From contig JACKQE010000007.1 in the NCBI GenBank assembly GCA_024233005.1, forward strand, positions 62,001 through 126,000: DNA of 64,000 nucleotides, written 5' to 3'. Made by a program: the position numbers and the translations under genes. The DNA comes from Akkermansiaceae bacterium. GTDB taxonomy: Bacteria > Verrucomicrobiota > Verrucomicrobiia > Verrucomicrobiales > DEV007. Numbering within the stretch: the first letter of the stretch is position 1; the number at the start of each line of letters is the position of its first letter. Shown piece after piece: positions 1 to 9,317 of the stretch. The notes below the pieces were generated by a model, which had not been told where the DNA came from, ran no database searches, and worked only from the letters and a program-made list of their open reading frames with translations.

Positions 1-1
1 A

Positions 2-166
2 GGCTGGGACTATCTTGGCTCCACTCCGGATGGCCTCCACATATTCCGCGGAGCCAAAGGGGCCAAGGCTCCCTTCCATGTCGCCGCCGCTCCGGCTGCT
101 CCGGCCGCCGCTGCCCCTGCCGGAGCGCCAGGCGCCGCGCCCGCGGCTCCAGCATCTCCTCAATAG
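2..166 (+). CDS. C-terminal fragment of an unknown protein with a Pro/Ala-rich tail
   Basis: An open frame runs from the left edge to a TAG stop and encodes 54 residues. It begins GWDYLGSTPDGLHIFRGAKG and ends in about 30 residues of almost pure Ala and Pro with a few Gly. The first 20 residues look like the end of a folded domain, and the rest like a flexible low-complexity tail. The 5' part of the gene is outside the window, so no family can be assigned. A resemblance to small DUF4177-type domains (Gly-Trp-[DE] followed by a beta strand) is only an impression. Confidence 0.5.
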   Translation, partial: GWDYLGSTPDGLHIFRGAKGAKAPFHVAAAPAAPAAAAPAGAPGAAPAAPASPQ

Positions 167-326
167 TATGGTGATCAAGCGGTTGGCCTTGTCCGGTCGC
201 AGGTCTGCCCCCCCCAATGCTTGTCTTTGGGGACAGCGGGGAGATTGTTTTATCCTCTCGCTCGCTGAAACCGAAGGGCCGGATCGGTTCTGACCTTGGG
301 ATTCGCTCTTTTCTGGGAAGTGAACT

Positions 327-1694
327 TCACGTGGCCTCGCTTTTGCCATTGAGAAACCAGGTTCTCAGTTCGCCTTTGCCTTTTATCTGAATTATTCCCC
401 GCTCCTCAAGGACAAAGCCGGTTCCCAACTGTTCACGGGTGGTTGCTTCCACTTGGATGCGCCCGGGCAGGCAGGAGGATTCGAGGCGGCTCGCGGTGTT
501 CACGGTGTCTCCCCATAGATCGTAAAGGAACTTTTTCCGGCCGATCACGCCTGCGACGACCGGGCCCGTGGCGATGCCGACCCGGAGTTGGAGGGAATGG
601 CCGCCAGGGCTTTGGATGGAGGCGATGGTTTCCTGCATGTCCAAGGCGATGGCCGCCACTTTCGAGGCATGCCGGGGATCCGGCAGCGGCAGTCCACCGG
701 CCAGCATGTAGGCGTCGCCAATGGTCTTGATTTTCTCCAGACCATAGGCCTCCACGAGGGCGTCAAACCGGGTGAACACGTCATCCATCATCTGTACGAT
801 TTCCCGTGGGGTGAGAGATTCGGCCATGGGAGTGAAGCCCACCAGATCTGCAAAGAGGACCGTCACTTCATGAAAGCCATCGGCGATCGTGGAGGGGTCA
901 TCCATCAGCCGGGTGGCCACACTGGGGGGCAAGATGTTGAGGAGCAGTCGATCGGCTCGGTCTTTCTCATAGACGGCCATGCATTCCGCCCTCCACGTAG
1001 TGTCGCGAACTACTTTTCCCGCCAGAAAGGCCAGGATCAGACAACCGCCGGTCACTGCCAGCTCCATGGCGAGGCGGACCCCGGATCGATGCACCGGAAC
1101 GAGGGGCTCGTGCCAGGTGCGGAGGATCAGAAAGGCGGTGAAAGTCAGGCCGGTGAGCAATGTCGCCAGAAGGAGGTGAACCTCTTTACCGGGAGGGAAC
1201 AATGATGGCAGGATAAATCCCAGAATCACCAAAAACAGATGGCTTGGAGCCAGGCTACCGAAGATCCAGCCCATTTCTACGATGAGCAGGCAATTCCACA
1301 CCACCAGGCACCACCGCGCGGTGTCGTAGCGGCCACGGTGATTGAGCCAGACTGGAATGAGGAACGGCAGCACGGACAATCCGCGCGCCAGAATCAAGGT
1401 GGCCTCTCCCCGGGTGGTGTGTCCCCAATCGGTGATCAGCGGGATTTCCCAAAAGAAAAAGGCCAGAGCGGCGGCGCTGGCAATCAGGGCCGCCGCATTG
1501 CAGAGCCGGATGTGTTTCGCATCAAATGCGGGCATCCCGGAAGGCACTCCGATGTCGAAGATCCGAAACCGTTTGCTGGTCTGGTAGGGTTTCATGTTCC
1601 GGGGGGAGGGAACCCGGATCCTGAAGTCCCTCGACCTTCCCCTACGCCATCTAAGCGGACCGCAGGATCGGGAGCAATACGTTTCTGTGGGCAT
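327..1694 (-). CDS. Membrane-bound class III adenylate cyclase
   Basis: Predicted to make cAMP from ATP at the inner face of the membrane. Residues about 60-230 hold five to six hydrophobic segments; a short linker follows, then a class III cyclase catalytic domain from about residue 250 to the C-terminus. Metal-binding aspartates are D283 (in LFADLVGFT) and D327 (in TIGDAYM). Adenine specificity is indicated by K323 and D392 (in YDLWGDTVN), where guanylate cyclases carry Glu and Cys. The transition-state pair N399 and R403 is present, so the enzyme should be active. The first 33 residues are Arg-rich and atypical, but a GGAAAGGA lies five bases before this ATG; an alternative start is Met34 at 1595. 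The N-terminal membrane unit is not one I recognise. It stands alone, convergent with the fragment at the left edge. Confidence 0.88.
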   Translation of the reverse strand: MPTETYCSRSCGPLRWRRGRSRDFRIRVPSPRNMKPYQTSKRFRIFDIGVPSGMPAFDAKHIRLCNAAALIASAAALAFFFWEIPLITDWGHTTRGEATLILARGLSVLPFLIPVWLNHRGRYDTARWCLVVWNCLLIVEMGWIFGSLAPSHLFLVILGFILPSLFPPGKEVHLLLATLLTGLTFTAFLILRTWHEPLVPVHRSGVRLAMELAVTGGCLILAFLAGKVVRDTTWRAECMAVYEKDRADRLLLNILPPSVATRLMDDPSTIADGFHEVTVLFADLVGFTPMAESLTPREIVQMMDDVFTRFDALVEAYGLEKIKTIGDAYMLAGGLPLPDPRHASKVAAIALDMQETIASIQSPGGHSLQLRVGIATGPVVAGVIGRKKFLYDLWGDTVNTASRLESSCLPGRIQVEATTREQLGTGFVLEERGIIQIKGKGELRTWFLNGKSEAT

Positions 1695-1860
1695 CTTGAT
1701 CCTTTCCGGAGCGAAGAATGTTCCGGAAATGCCAGAAGCGGGCCCGGTGGAAGCAATGTTGGTTTCTGTTTTTGATTTGCCGCAGAAGAAGTTTTCACCT
1801 AAAAACCACGTTGAGACCGTGGAGTGATCACCTCCGTCTCTCTACCGAAGGACTGGAATT

Positions 1861-3096
1861 ATGAAAGCACCTCTCTCATTCATCCTGCTCACTGGGGGAG
1901 CGATAGTGACTGACATACATGGTCAGACCGGTGAGGATCCTCTGGCGGTTTGGCGCAACGGCGTGACGATTCGTGCGGTCGCGCCCCAGGACGGCAGGCA
2001 CACGATTCATTCCTACTTCAACACCTGTCCGGAGAGCCCCGACGGCCGGTATGTGTTGTTTTACGCCTCCACCGCCAGAGACGGTCACCGGGGGCAGGTC
2101 ACAATCCGGGACCGTCAGAGTGGGGAAGAGAAAGTCCTAGCGACCAACCTTGCTGCCGAGGACGCCCACCGGGTGGCCTGTCAGCAGTGGGTTTCCCAGG
2201 GCGCGCGCGTCGTCTATCATGGCGAACGGGAGGGAGAATGGTGCACTTGGTGTGTGGATCTTGAGACGATGAAAGAGCGCGTGCTCGCGCGGGGCCAACT
2301 CGCGGGATGGGGGCGTCCAGATGCCGATGAGGTTCCTCTCTACAGTCCGCACTGGAAACCCGGGTCGCATCCCGATCTGGATCTGATCAATGTGGTGACT
2401 GGAGCAAGGCGGACCCCGGTGACCGTGGCCGCGCTCCGGCAGGCCTATCCCGACTGGTTTCAGAAAGCTTTCGGTGACCAACGTCCCTCGATCTTTTTTC
2501 CCATTCTGAGTCCGGATCTGAACCGGGTCTTTTTCAAAATGGCGCTGGCCACCGGGGAAGATCCTCGCAGTGCCAAGGCGAGCGCCCGTCAGGGCTTGAT
2601 CTGTTATAGCCTGTCTGAGAAAAGATTTCTCTTCATGAGTCAAAAATGGGGACATCCCTCCTGGCAGGCGGACTCGCGTCATATCACGGAGGTTCACTTC
2701 ACGACGATCGACAGCAACGACGGACGGGTCACTCAAAATCCCGGAATGGCGACCAAAGCCGCCCGGGCCAAGGCGGCCGCGGAAGGAAGACCCGCTCCGG
2801 TGACTCCGGTGCGCGATGTCAGCGGGGACCATCCCTCGACCAATGCGGACGGCACGCTGGTGGTCACCGACAGCCTGATGGCCGGCTTCGGAGGTGGCGG
2901 CAAAGAATGGGGCATTGTTCTCACCGATGTCAAAGGCACCGGTCAGATCGTCCTCCACCGCTTCGACAATTCCCATGGTGCCGAGTCCTGGCGGGTCTCA
3001 CATCCGCATCCCGTTTTCAGTGCGGATGGGCGGCGCATTTATTTCAATGTCAGCAGTGGCCCCTGGACGCAGCTTTTTGTCGCTGAACGGTCCTGA
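1861..3096 (+). CDS. Exported beta-propeller protein resembling oligogalacturonate lyase
   Basis: The 411-residue protein starts with a short hydrophobic, signal-like stretch and contains several TolB/PD40-type propeller blades, recognisable from repeats such as CPESPDGRYVLFYAS, PILSPDLNRVFFK and HPHPVFSADGRRIYFNV. The overall pattern, with a GDHPSTNADG segment and a late HPHP motif, resembles the oligogalacturonate lyase family, where histidines hold a divalent metal in the centre of a propeller. If correct, it would split unsaturated digalacturonate in pectin breakdown. That fits the PL10 pectate lyase and uronate isomerase elsewhere in the window. The propeller fold is secure; the lyase assignment is tentative because I cannot align all metal ligands. 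It appears to be monocistronic. Confidence 0.6.
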   Translation: MKAPLSFILLTGGAIVTDIHGQTGEDPLAVWRNGVTIRAVAPQDGRHTIHSYFNTCPESPDGRYVLFYASTARDGHRGQVTIRDRQSGEEKVLATNLAAEDAHRVACQQWVSQGARVVYHGEREGEWCTWCVDLETMKERVLARGQLAGWGRPDADEVPLYSPHWKPGSHPDLDLINVVTGARRTPVTVAALRQAYPDWFQKAFGDQRPSIFFPILSPDLNRVFFKMALATGEDPRSAKASARQGLICYSLSEKRFLFMSQKWGHPSWQADSRHITEVHFTTIDSNDGRVTQNPGMATKAARAKAAAEGRPAPVTPVRDVSGDHPSTNADGTLVVTDSLMAGFGGGGKEWGIVLTDVKGTGQIVLHRFDNSHGAESWRVSHPHPVFSADGRRIYFNVSSGPWTQLFVAERS

Positions 3097-3290
3097 CATC
3101 TGGGACTTCCCTGTTCAAGGCCCTGCACTGGAAAAAGCTCTCCCGTCAGGGGACTGGTGACAGGGCCGCGTCGTATCCTACCCCGTAGATCCTCTGAACC
3201 GCCAGCCAATGGCGACGAGTAAACTGGTCCGCGTCCCTTGACGACGCTGCGCCGGCGATGGACTGTGGGCGTCTATCATTCCTTTCCTCC

Positions 3291-4658
3291 ATGACGCCAA
3301 ACTCTCTTTCTTCGGGCTGCGCCAGTCACCGCCTTGGCAATTGTGGACGGAGGGAAGCGATCCGAATCGGATTTTGTGGAGCCCTCGGTCTGAGCATGGC
3401 CGATCTGTTGCGGTGGGAAGCCCGTGCCGCCATCGATCCGGGTTTTTTCAAGGAGGGCAAGGCTAAAAGCATCATCCACCTCCATCTGCCGGGAGGCCTG
3501 GCCCAGCAGGAGTCCTGGGATCCCAAGCCGGAAGCCCCCGCGGAATACCGGGGGGCCTTCGGAGTGGCCAAGACGAACACCGGGGAAATTTTCAGCGAGA
3601 ACCTGCCGCGCCTTGCCAAAGTGGCCGACAAGATCACGGTGGTGCGGTCGGTGGTGGGGAAAATTCCCGACCACCAGCAGGCGACCTATCATTTGTTCAC
3701 CGGATACATTCCCACGACGGTGATCGACTACCCACAGATGGGAGCGGTGGTGTCGCATCTGTTCGGACCGCGCCGCCAAATGCCCCCTTACGTGGCGATC
3801 CCCAATTCGAATGGGTTTGCGGGAGGCACGGGATTTCTCAGCAGCAAGTACGGGGCTTTCCAGCTCAATGCCGATCCGGGAGGCGGCGGGGAGTTCAAGG
3901 TCCGCGATTTCAGCCTGCCCGACGGCATGTCGCTGGAGCAGTTTGACCGCCGCAAATCCGCCCGGGAGATCGTGGAATCCAATCTGCGGGCTTTGGAGGC
4001 GGACACGGACAAGCTGAACACGATGGATGAATTTTACCGCAGCGCCTACACTCTGCTGACTTCCGACGCTGCGCGGAATGCGTTTTCCTTGAACGGGGAG
4101 ACGGATGCCATGCGGGATCTCTATGGACGTGATTACAAGTTGAAGCAGAATGCTCCGGCGGCGGTGGGCGAAAGGCTTCTGCTGGCCCGGCGACTTGTCG
4201 AGGCCGGGGTCCGTTTCGTCACCGTGACCTACGGATCCTGGGATTCCCATGTGGACATCAAGGGAACCTGCACAGAGCAGATGCCGGCGCTGGACCATGC
4301 CATCAGCGGGCTGGTCACCGATCTCGATCAGCGAGGACTGCTTGACAGCACGCTGGTCATGGTGACCTCGGAGTTCGGCCGCACTCCCAAAGTGAACACG
4401 AGCAACGGCCGCGATCACTGGGCCCGAGTCTACTCGATGATGCTCGCCGGGGGCGGCATTACCCGGGGGCAGATTTATGGAGCGTCCGACGCCACCTCTG
4501 CTGAACCGGCCCGCGACGAGGTCAAGCTGGAGGATTTCCTATGCACGGCCTACCATCAATTGGGAATCGATTCCAACGAGGAATTGATGGCCTTCGGGGG
4601 GACCCGTCCGATCGAAATTGTGAAGGGCGGTAATGTGGTGCAGAAGATTGTGGCCTGA
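3291..4658 (+). CDS. DUF1501 family Tat-exported protein (cassette A)
   Basis: A 455-residue member of the DUF1501 family, whose members are exported and distantly related to the alkaline phosphatase/sulfatase fold; the reaction is unknown. A twin-arginine signal is seen near the N-terminus (RREAIRIGFCGALGLSMADL). Family hallmarks include IIHLHLPGG followed by the DPKP region, VTSEFGRTP and GRDHWARVYSMMLAGGG. The ATG at 3291 is chosen over the in-frame ATG at 3258 because it gives a more usual distance to the RR motif; neither has a clear ribosome binding site. The next gene begins 3 nt after the stop, so it is co-transcribed with the PPC-domain, DUF1549/DUF1553 and cytochrome-WD40 genes downstream. 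Confidence 0.85.
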   Translation: MTPNSLSSGCASHRLGNCGRREAIRIGFCGALGLSMADLLRWEARAAIDPGFFKEGKAKSIIHLHLPGGLAQQESWDPKPEAPAEYRGAFGVAKTNTGEIFSENLPRLAKVADKITVVRSVVGKIPDHQQATYHLFTGYIPTTVIDYPQMGAVVSHLFGPRRQMPPYVAIPNSNGFAGGTGFLSSKYGAFQLNADPGGGGEFKVRDFSLPDGMSLEQFDRRKSAREIVESNLRALEADTDKLNTMDEFYRSAYTLLTSDAARNAFSLNGETDAMRDLYGRDYKLKQNAPAAVGERLLLARRLVEAGVRFVTVTYGSWDSHVDIKGTCTEQMPALDHAISGLVTDLDQRGLLDSTLVMVTSEFGRTPKVNTSNGRDHWARVYSMMLAGGGITRGQIYGASDATSAEPARDEVKLEDFLCTAYHQLGIDSNEELMAFGGTRPIEIVKGGNVVQKIVA

Positions 4659-4661
4659 CTC

Positions 4662-7082
4662 ATGCGACGGATCATTCCTCTCCTGATGCTCTTCGGAACG
4701 GCCTGTCCCGTGCTGGCCGGTCCGATGGTCCACCACATCGAGTGGGTCACTCCCCGGGCCGGCCAGCAGGGGACCACGGTCGAGGTGACGCTGGAGGGGA
4801 CCTTCCTCAAAGAAGCCCGGGAAGTGCTCTTTTTCCGGCCCGGCATCCGGTGCACCTCCCTGAAAGTCGCCCCGTCCCTGCCGGAGCCCCGGAGCACGAT
4901 ACACGGGGGGTGGGTGGAGGACAAGGTGGTCTGCTGCTTTGAATTGGCTCCGGACTGCCCTCTTGGACTGCATCCGTTCAAAGTCCGGACCGCCACCGAA
5001 TTGACCACCCTGGCAACGTTTGCGGTGACCCGTTTTCCCATTGTCGAAGAAACGGCAGAAGACCAGCCGGTGGCGATGAATGTCTCGGTTCTGGGGCGCA
5101 TGGACAGCAACAAGGTGGGGGATGTCGACGTCTACCGCCTGCATGGCATAGCCGGGCAAACTCTTTCCGTCGAGATCGATTCGGTGCGGTTGACGGACAA
5201 ATTCTATGCGGAATCGGAATTCGATCTGATGCTGAGGGTACTCGATGACGGGGGACGGGAAATCGCCCGGAATGATGACAGCGCGGCCCACATCCAGGAT
5301 CCCATCCTCTCAACGGTGCTGCCGCGGGACGGAGAGTACCGAGTGGAGGTCAAACAGCGGGTCTTCAAGACCGGTGATCGCTGCTATTACCTGGCTCACC
5401 TTGGCGATTTTCAGCGGCCCCTGGCGGTCTATCCCGCCGGCGGGAAAGCGGGGACGACGCTGCAAACCACGTTGCTGGGAGGGGCCTCCGGCGACTGGCC
5501 AATGGAGGTGGCCCTGCCCCCGGATGCGGGGGATTTCGATTGGATCGGAGGTGGGCCTTCGCCCCTGCCGCTGCGCGTGAGTGAAGGCGACAATGTCCTG
5601 GAGAACGGGAGCGTGGATCCGACTCCAGTGGCGGTTCTCCCGGCGGCCTTGAACGGCATCATTGCCCGCCCCGGGGAAACGGACCGCTACCGGCTCACCG
5701 TGAAAAAAGGCGAGCGCTGGAGGGTCCGCGTTTTTGCCAGATCGTTGGGCACGCCTCTCGATCCCCGCCTCACGCTGGGACGTCCGGAAGCTGAAACCCC
5801 GGAATGGGAAGCCGATGATGCCACCCTGGAGGAACGTGGCCTCTATGCCGTGAGCCGCCAAATTCAACGGAAAGAACTGATGGATCCGGCGGTGATCTGG
5901 GAACCCAAGGAGGACGGCGACTATCTGCTCGGCATTTCCGACATGCGGGGACTGGGCAGCGCGACGTCGGTCTACCGCATCGAGATTGACCCGGTGGCCG
6001 ACGAAGTAAGCACCTTCATCCAGGCCCGCGTCATTGACATGGTGGAATGCCCCCGGCTTACCAGTATTGCTGTGCCACAGGGCGGACGTTGGACGGTCAA
6101 TGTGAATCTGGCCGATGGGCCGGGCAACAGCTACAAAGGCGAGCTCGAACTGGTTGCCAGTGGGTTGCCTGAGGGGGTGACCATGGTGGCACCACGCATC
6201 CGGGTTGGACAACGGCAGGTGCCGGTGCTTTTCACTGCGGCGGCCTCCACGCCACCCCAGGCCACGCTCATCACGCTGACCTGTCGCGCGGTGGACGGGC
6301 GTCCGTTGGTGAGCCGGTCCCAGCAGTCCTTTTCATTTTTGGGCCATTCCGGAGGCCACGCCTGGCATTCCATCACTGTTGACCAATATGCGCTGGCCGT
6401 CACCGAGGCCGCTCCCTACGACCTCGAAGTTGGACAACCGGCGATTCCTCTTTCCCAAAACGGGGAATTGTCTTTGCCCATCAAAGTGATCCGGAAAGCG
6501 GGGTTTGACGGACCGGTTGAGTTCCAATGCGACTGGTTGCCTCCCGGCGTGGAAGGGGAGCCCACGGTGACACTGCCGGCCGGGCAGAGTGAAAGCCACT
6601 TGCATCTCACCGCGACGGGATCGGCCGTGCCGGAGACATGGAAGATCGCGGTCACTGCCACGACGACCGGTGGATCCTACTATCTCGGGGCCGGCAGAAC
6701 CCGGGTGTCATCCGGGTTCATCGATTTGACCATCGCCGAGCCCTACCTGGCTCTGCAAAACAAGCCTTCTGCGGTGCGGCGCGGGGAAACGGCTCAGGTG
6801 GTTTGGGAAGTGCAACGCAAGAAGCCTTTTGCCGGCACCGCCGAAGCCGCGCTCCTGGGGTTGCCCAAAGGCGTCACTGTAAAAGGGGCGTTGCCGCTCC
6901 CGTCGGATGCGGCGCAGTTGGTGTTCGACATCAGCGCGTCGGACGAGGCGCTGCTTGGGCAATACAAGGATTTGGGCTGCGAGATCACATTCATCGACAA
7001 AGGCCAGACCATCCGACAGCGGACCGGGAGGGGCATTCTCCGTGTCGACCCTCCAGTGCAGGGGCCTGCCGCGAAGGAATGA
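4662..7082 (+). CDS. Exported PPC-domain/Ig-like multidomain protein
   Basis: The 806-residue protein has a clear signal peptide (residues 1-19, ending at VLAG), then an IPT/TIG-like strand-rich domain that begins HHIEWVTPRAGQQGTTVEV. Two bacterial pre-peptidase C-terminal (PPC) domains lie around residues 140-235 (DVDVYRLHGIAGQTLSVEID) and 335-435 (RYRLTVKKGERWRVRVFARS). The last ~370 residues look like Ig-like beta sandwiches. Such proteins are commonly encoded beside DUF1501 and DUF1549/DUF1553 genes in Planctomycetes and Verrucomicrobia. No catalytic motif is visible; a surface binding or scaffold role is likely (inference). It starts 3 nt after the DUF1501 stop, and the next gene starts 22 nt after its own stop. 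Confidence 0.75.
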   Translation: MRRIIPLLMLFGTACPVLAGPMVHHIEWVTPRAGQQGTTVEVTLEGTFLKEAREVLFFRPGIRCTSLKVAPSLPEPRSTIHGGWVEDKVVCCFELAPDCPLGLHPFKVRTATELTTLATFAVTRFPIVEETAEDQPVAMNVSVLGRMDSNKVGDVDVYRLHGIAGQTLSVEIDSVRLTDKFYAESEFDLMLRVLDDGGREIARNDDSAAHIQDPILSTVLPRDGEYRVEVKQRVFKTGDRCYYLAHLGDFQRPLAVYPAGGKAGTTLQTTLLGGASGDWPMEVALPPDAGDFDWIGGGPSPLPLRVSEGDNVLENGSVDPTPVAVLPAALNGIIARPGETDRYRLTVKKGERWRVRVFARSLGTPLDPRLTLGRPEAETPEWEADDATLEERGLYAVSRQIQRKELMDPAVIWEPKEDGDYLLGISDMRGLGSATSVYRIEIDPVADEVSTFIQARVIDMVECPRLTSIAVPQGGRWTVNVNLADGPGNSYKGELELVASGLPEGVTMVAPRIRVGQRQVPVLFTAAASTPPQATLITLTCRAVDGRPLVSRSQQSFSFLGHSGGHAWHSITVDQYALAVTEAAPYDLEVGQPAIPLSQNGELSLPIKVIRKAGFDGPVEFQCDWLPPGVEGEPTVTLPAGQSESHLHLTATGSAVPETWKIAVTATTTGGSYYLGAGRTRVSSGFIDLTIAEPYLALQNKPSAVRRGETAQVVWEVQRKKPFAGTAEAALLGLPKGVTVKGALPLPSDAAQLVFDISASDEALLGQYKDLGCEITFIDKGQTIRQRTGRGILRVDPPVQGPAAKE

Positions 7083-7104
7083 GACTGTCTTCCCTGTTGT
7101 TCCC

Positions 7105-9312
7105 ATGAATTCCTGTTCCATGCGATTGCTGCTTTGCCTCCTGCTGACACCCATGCTGTCGCGTTCGGAGGAATCGCCGAGTTTCCGCCGCGACGTCATG
7201 CCGGTGTTTTTTCGATCCGGCTGCAATCAGGGAACCTGTCATGGCTCCGCCCGGGGAAAAGACGGGTTCATGCTTTCCTTGTTTGGTTATGATCCGAAGG
7301 GTGACCTCTTCCGCATCAAGGAGGAAATGGTGGGTCGCCGAATCAATCTGGCGGTGCCCGGACAAAGCCTGCTTCTGCTCAAAGCCACCGGCAAAGTGCC
7401 GCACACCGGGGGAGAACTTTTCACCAAGGATTCTCCCCATTACCAAACTTTGTTGCGATGGATCGAGGCCGGAGCCCCGGACGATGAAGCCACTGTCCCG
7501 GAGCCGGTCGGGATCACCCTCTCCCCGGACCGGATCATTTTTGAAGGCCAGGGCACGGCTCAGCAAACACGCGTCAAGGCCCGTTACTCGGATGGTTCGG
7601 AGCGGGATGTCTCCAGTCTGGCGCTGTTTGCGACGAACAATCCGGCCATCGCCACCATCGACGATCAGGGGGTCGTGAAAGCCGGCGGGCGCGGGGATAC
7701 CACGGTGTTTGCGCGTTTCAGCCGGTTCACCATCGGATCGGAGGTCATCGTCTTGCCCAAGGACACGGCATTCCACTGGCCGGACCCACCGGCCGTGAAC
7801 TACATTGATGAACTGGTCAACGGCCGCCTTCAACTGTTGCGTCTGCTGCCTTCCGATCTCTGCGATGACGAGACCTTTCTGCGCCGGGTGACACTCGACC
7901 TGACCGGAACGCTGCCGTCGGTCGATGCACACCGGTCTTTTATGAGCGACACTTCCCAGGACAAGCGGAGTGTCCTCATCGATCGCTTGCTGGCCGACCC
8001 CGGATTCACTTCGCTCTGGACCGCGCTGTGGGCGGAAATGCTCCGCGTCAAGGGCGGTGGTTACGCACCCAGTGCCACCGATGTGAAAGCGGCCGATGTC
8101 TACTACGAATGGATCCATGACCAAATGGCCGTGAACCGCCCCCTGGACCGGTTTGTCGCCGATCAGATCACCGGAACCGGCAGCAATCTGACCAGCGGTC
8201 CGGCCAATCTCTACACCATGTTGGTGCACGATGTGAAGGTGACCCCCAAAAACCTCGCCGCCGACATTTCCCAACTGTTCACCGGTGTTCGCATCCAGTG
8301 CGCGGAATGCCACAACCATCCATTTGATCGTTGGACGATGAATGATTACTACGGCTGGGTCAGCTTTTTTACCGGCATCCGCCGCAAGTTAGGGGCCGAG
8401 CCCCGGGAATATTACGTGTTCAATGACCTCAGCGCCGCCCCGGCGAAGCACCTCATCGATGAGAGGCCCATGCCGCCCACCGTGCTGGGGGGCGAGGCTC
8501 CGGTGCCATCGGGGAAAGACCCCCGGGAGGCTCTCGCGGAGTGGCTCACGGCCAAGGACAATCCGCTGTTCGCCCGCAACCTTGCCAACCGGATCTGGGC
8601 CCATCACATGGGAAGGGGGTTGGTTGAGCCGCTTGATGACATGCGGGTGAGCAATCCTCCCACCAACGGCCCTCTGCTGGATGCCCTGGCCCGGCATCTC
8701 GCGGACTCCGGCTTCAATCTGCGCTCCTTCATCCGCGACATTTGCAACTCGCGCACCTACCAGCTGTCCGCCCGTCCGAATGCCACGAATGCGGGCGACA
8801 CCCGCCAATTCTCCCGATCCCAGTTGCGCCGCCTCCGGGCCGACGTGCTTCTCGACTCGATCGTCCAGGCCACCGATGGGGCGAGAAGCTTCCAATATTT
8901 TCCCAGCGGGATCCGGGCCATCGAACACTATCCCCGCACGCCGGGCGACACGACTCGCCCCCATGTGGGGGACCCTTTTTTCGAGACGTTCGGCCGCTCC
9001 GGGCGGGCTGGTGTTTGCGTCTGCGAAACCAAACCGGAACCCACCCTGTCCCAGGCGTTGCATCTCGTCGCCGGTGACACCGTGGCTTCCCAGATCGGGA
9101 CGGGACAGGTCGTCCTGAAACTCCTCAACGCCAATGCCACTCCCCAGGCGATCATCGAGGAACTTTACATCCGCGCCTTGTCGAGAAAGCCCACAGAGGG
9201 CGAACTCGAAAAAATGCTCACTTTGGTCGGCGGTGCCACCCGGGACCGAAAAGTCTACGAAGATCTTTTTTGGGGACTGCTCAATTCCACCGAATTTCTC
9301 TTCAACCACTGA
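7105..9312 (+). CDS. DUF1549/DUF1553 protein with N-terminal cytochrome-like domain and Big_2 domain
   Basis: Predicted exported protein of 735 residues. After a signal peptide (about 1-22) comes a cytochrome-like segment with C40, C45 and H46 (SGCNQGTCHG), spaced CX4CH rather than CX2CH. A bacterial Ig-like (Big_2) domain follows at about 145-215. The DUF1549 region (about 225-435) contains CAECHNHPFDRWTMNDYYG, and the DUF1553 region (about 470-715) includes NLANRIWAHHMGRGLVEP. The family is abundant in Planctomycetes and Verrucomicrobia and is suspected of extracytoplasmic redox or polysaccharide work; the reaction is unknown. The frame is open further upstream to 6907, but that stretch is the shadow of the previous gene. 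ATG 7105 is chosen because a signal peptide follows; ATG 7120 is also possible. Confidence 0.82.
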   Translation: MNSCSMRLLLCLLLTPMLSRSEESPSFRRDVMPVFFRSGCNQGTCHGSARGKDGFMLSLFGYDPKGDLFRIKEEMVGRRINLAVPGQSLLLLKATGKVPHTGGELFTKDSPHYQTLLRWIEAGAPDDEATVPEPVGITLSPDRIIFEGQGTAQQTRVKARYSDGSERDVSSLALFATNNPAIATIDDQGVVKAGGRGDTTVFARFSRFTIGSEVIVLPKDTAFHWPDPPAVNYIDELVNGRLQLLRLLPSDLCDDETFLRRVTLDLTGTLPSVDAHRSFMSDTSQDKRSVLIDRLLADPGFTSLWTALWAEMLRVKGGGYAPSATDVKAADVYYEWIHDQMAVNRPLDRFVADQITGTGSNLTSGPANLYTMLVHDVKVTPKNLAADISQLFTGVRIQCAECHNHPFDRWTMNDYYGWVSFFTGIRRKLGAEPREYYVFNDLSAAPAKHLIDERPMPPTVLGGEAPVPSGKDPREALAEWLTAKDNPLFARNLANRIWAHHMGRGLVEPLDDMRVSNPPTNGPLLDALARHLADSGFNLRSFIRDICNSRTYQLSARPNATNAGDTRQFSRSQLRRLRADVLLDSIVQATDGARSFQYFPSGIRAIEHYPRTPGDTTRPHVGDPFFETFGRSGRAGVCVCETKPEPTLSQALHLVAGDTVASQIGTGQVVLKLLNANATPQAIIEELYIRALSRKPTEGELEKMLTLVGGATRDRKVYEDLFWGLLNSTEFLFNH

Positions 9313-9317
9313 CTGAC

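Noticed and set aside
320..330. GTGAA-C-TTCAC palindrome near the cyclase stop codon
   Set aside because: It is short, includes the stop codon region, lies downstream of the gene and has the wrong spacing for a CRP site.
2137..2976. 279-codon antisense frame over the propeller gene
   Set aside because: Its sequence shows no domain and its composition is that of a complement of a GC-rich gene; the sense strand is clearly coding.
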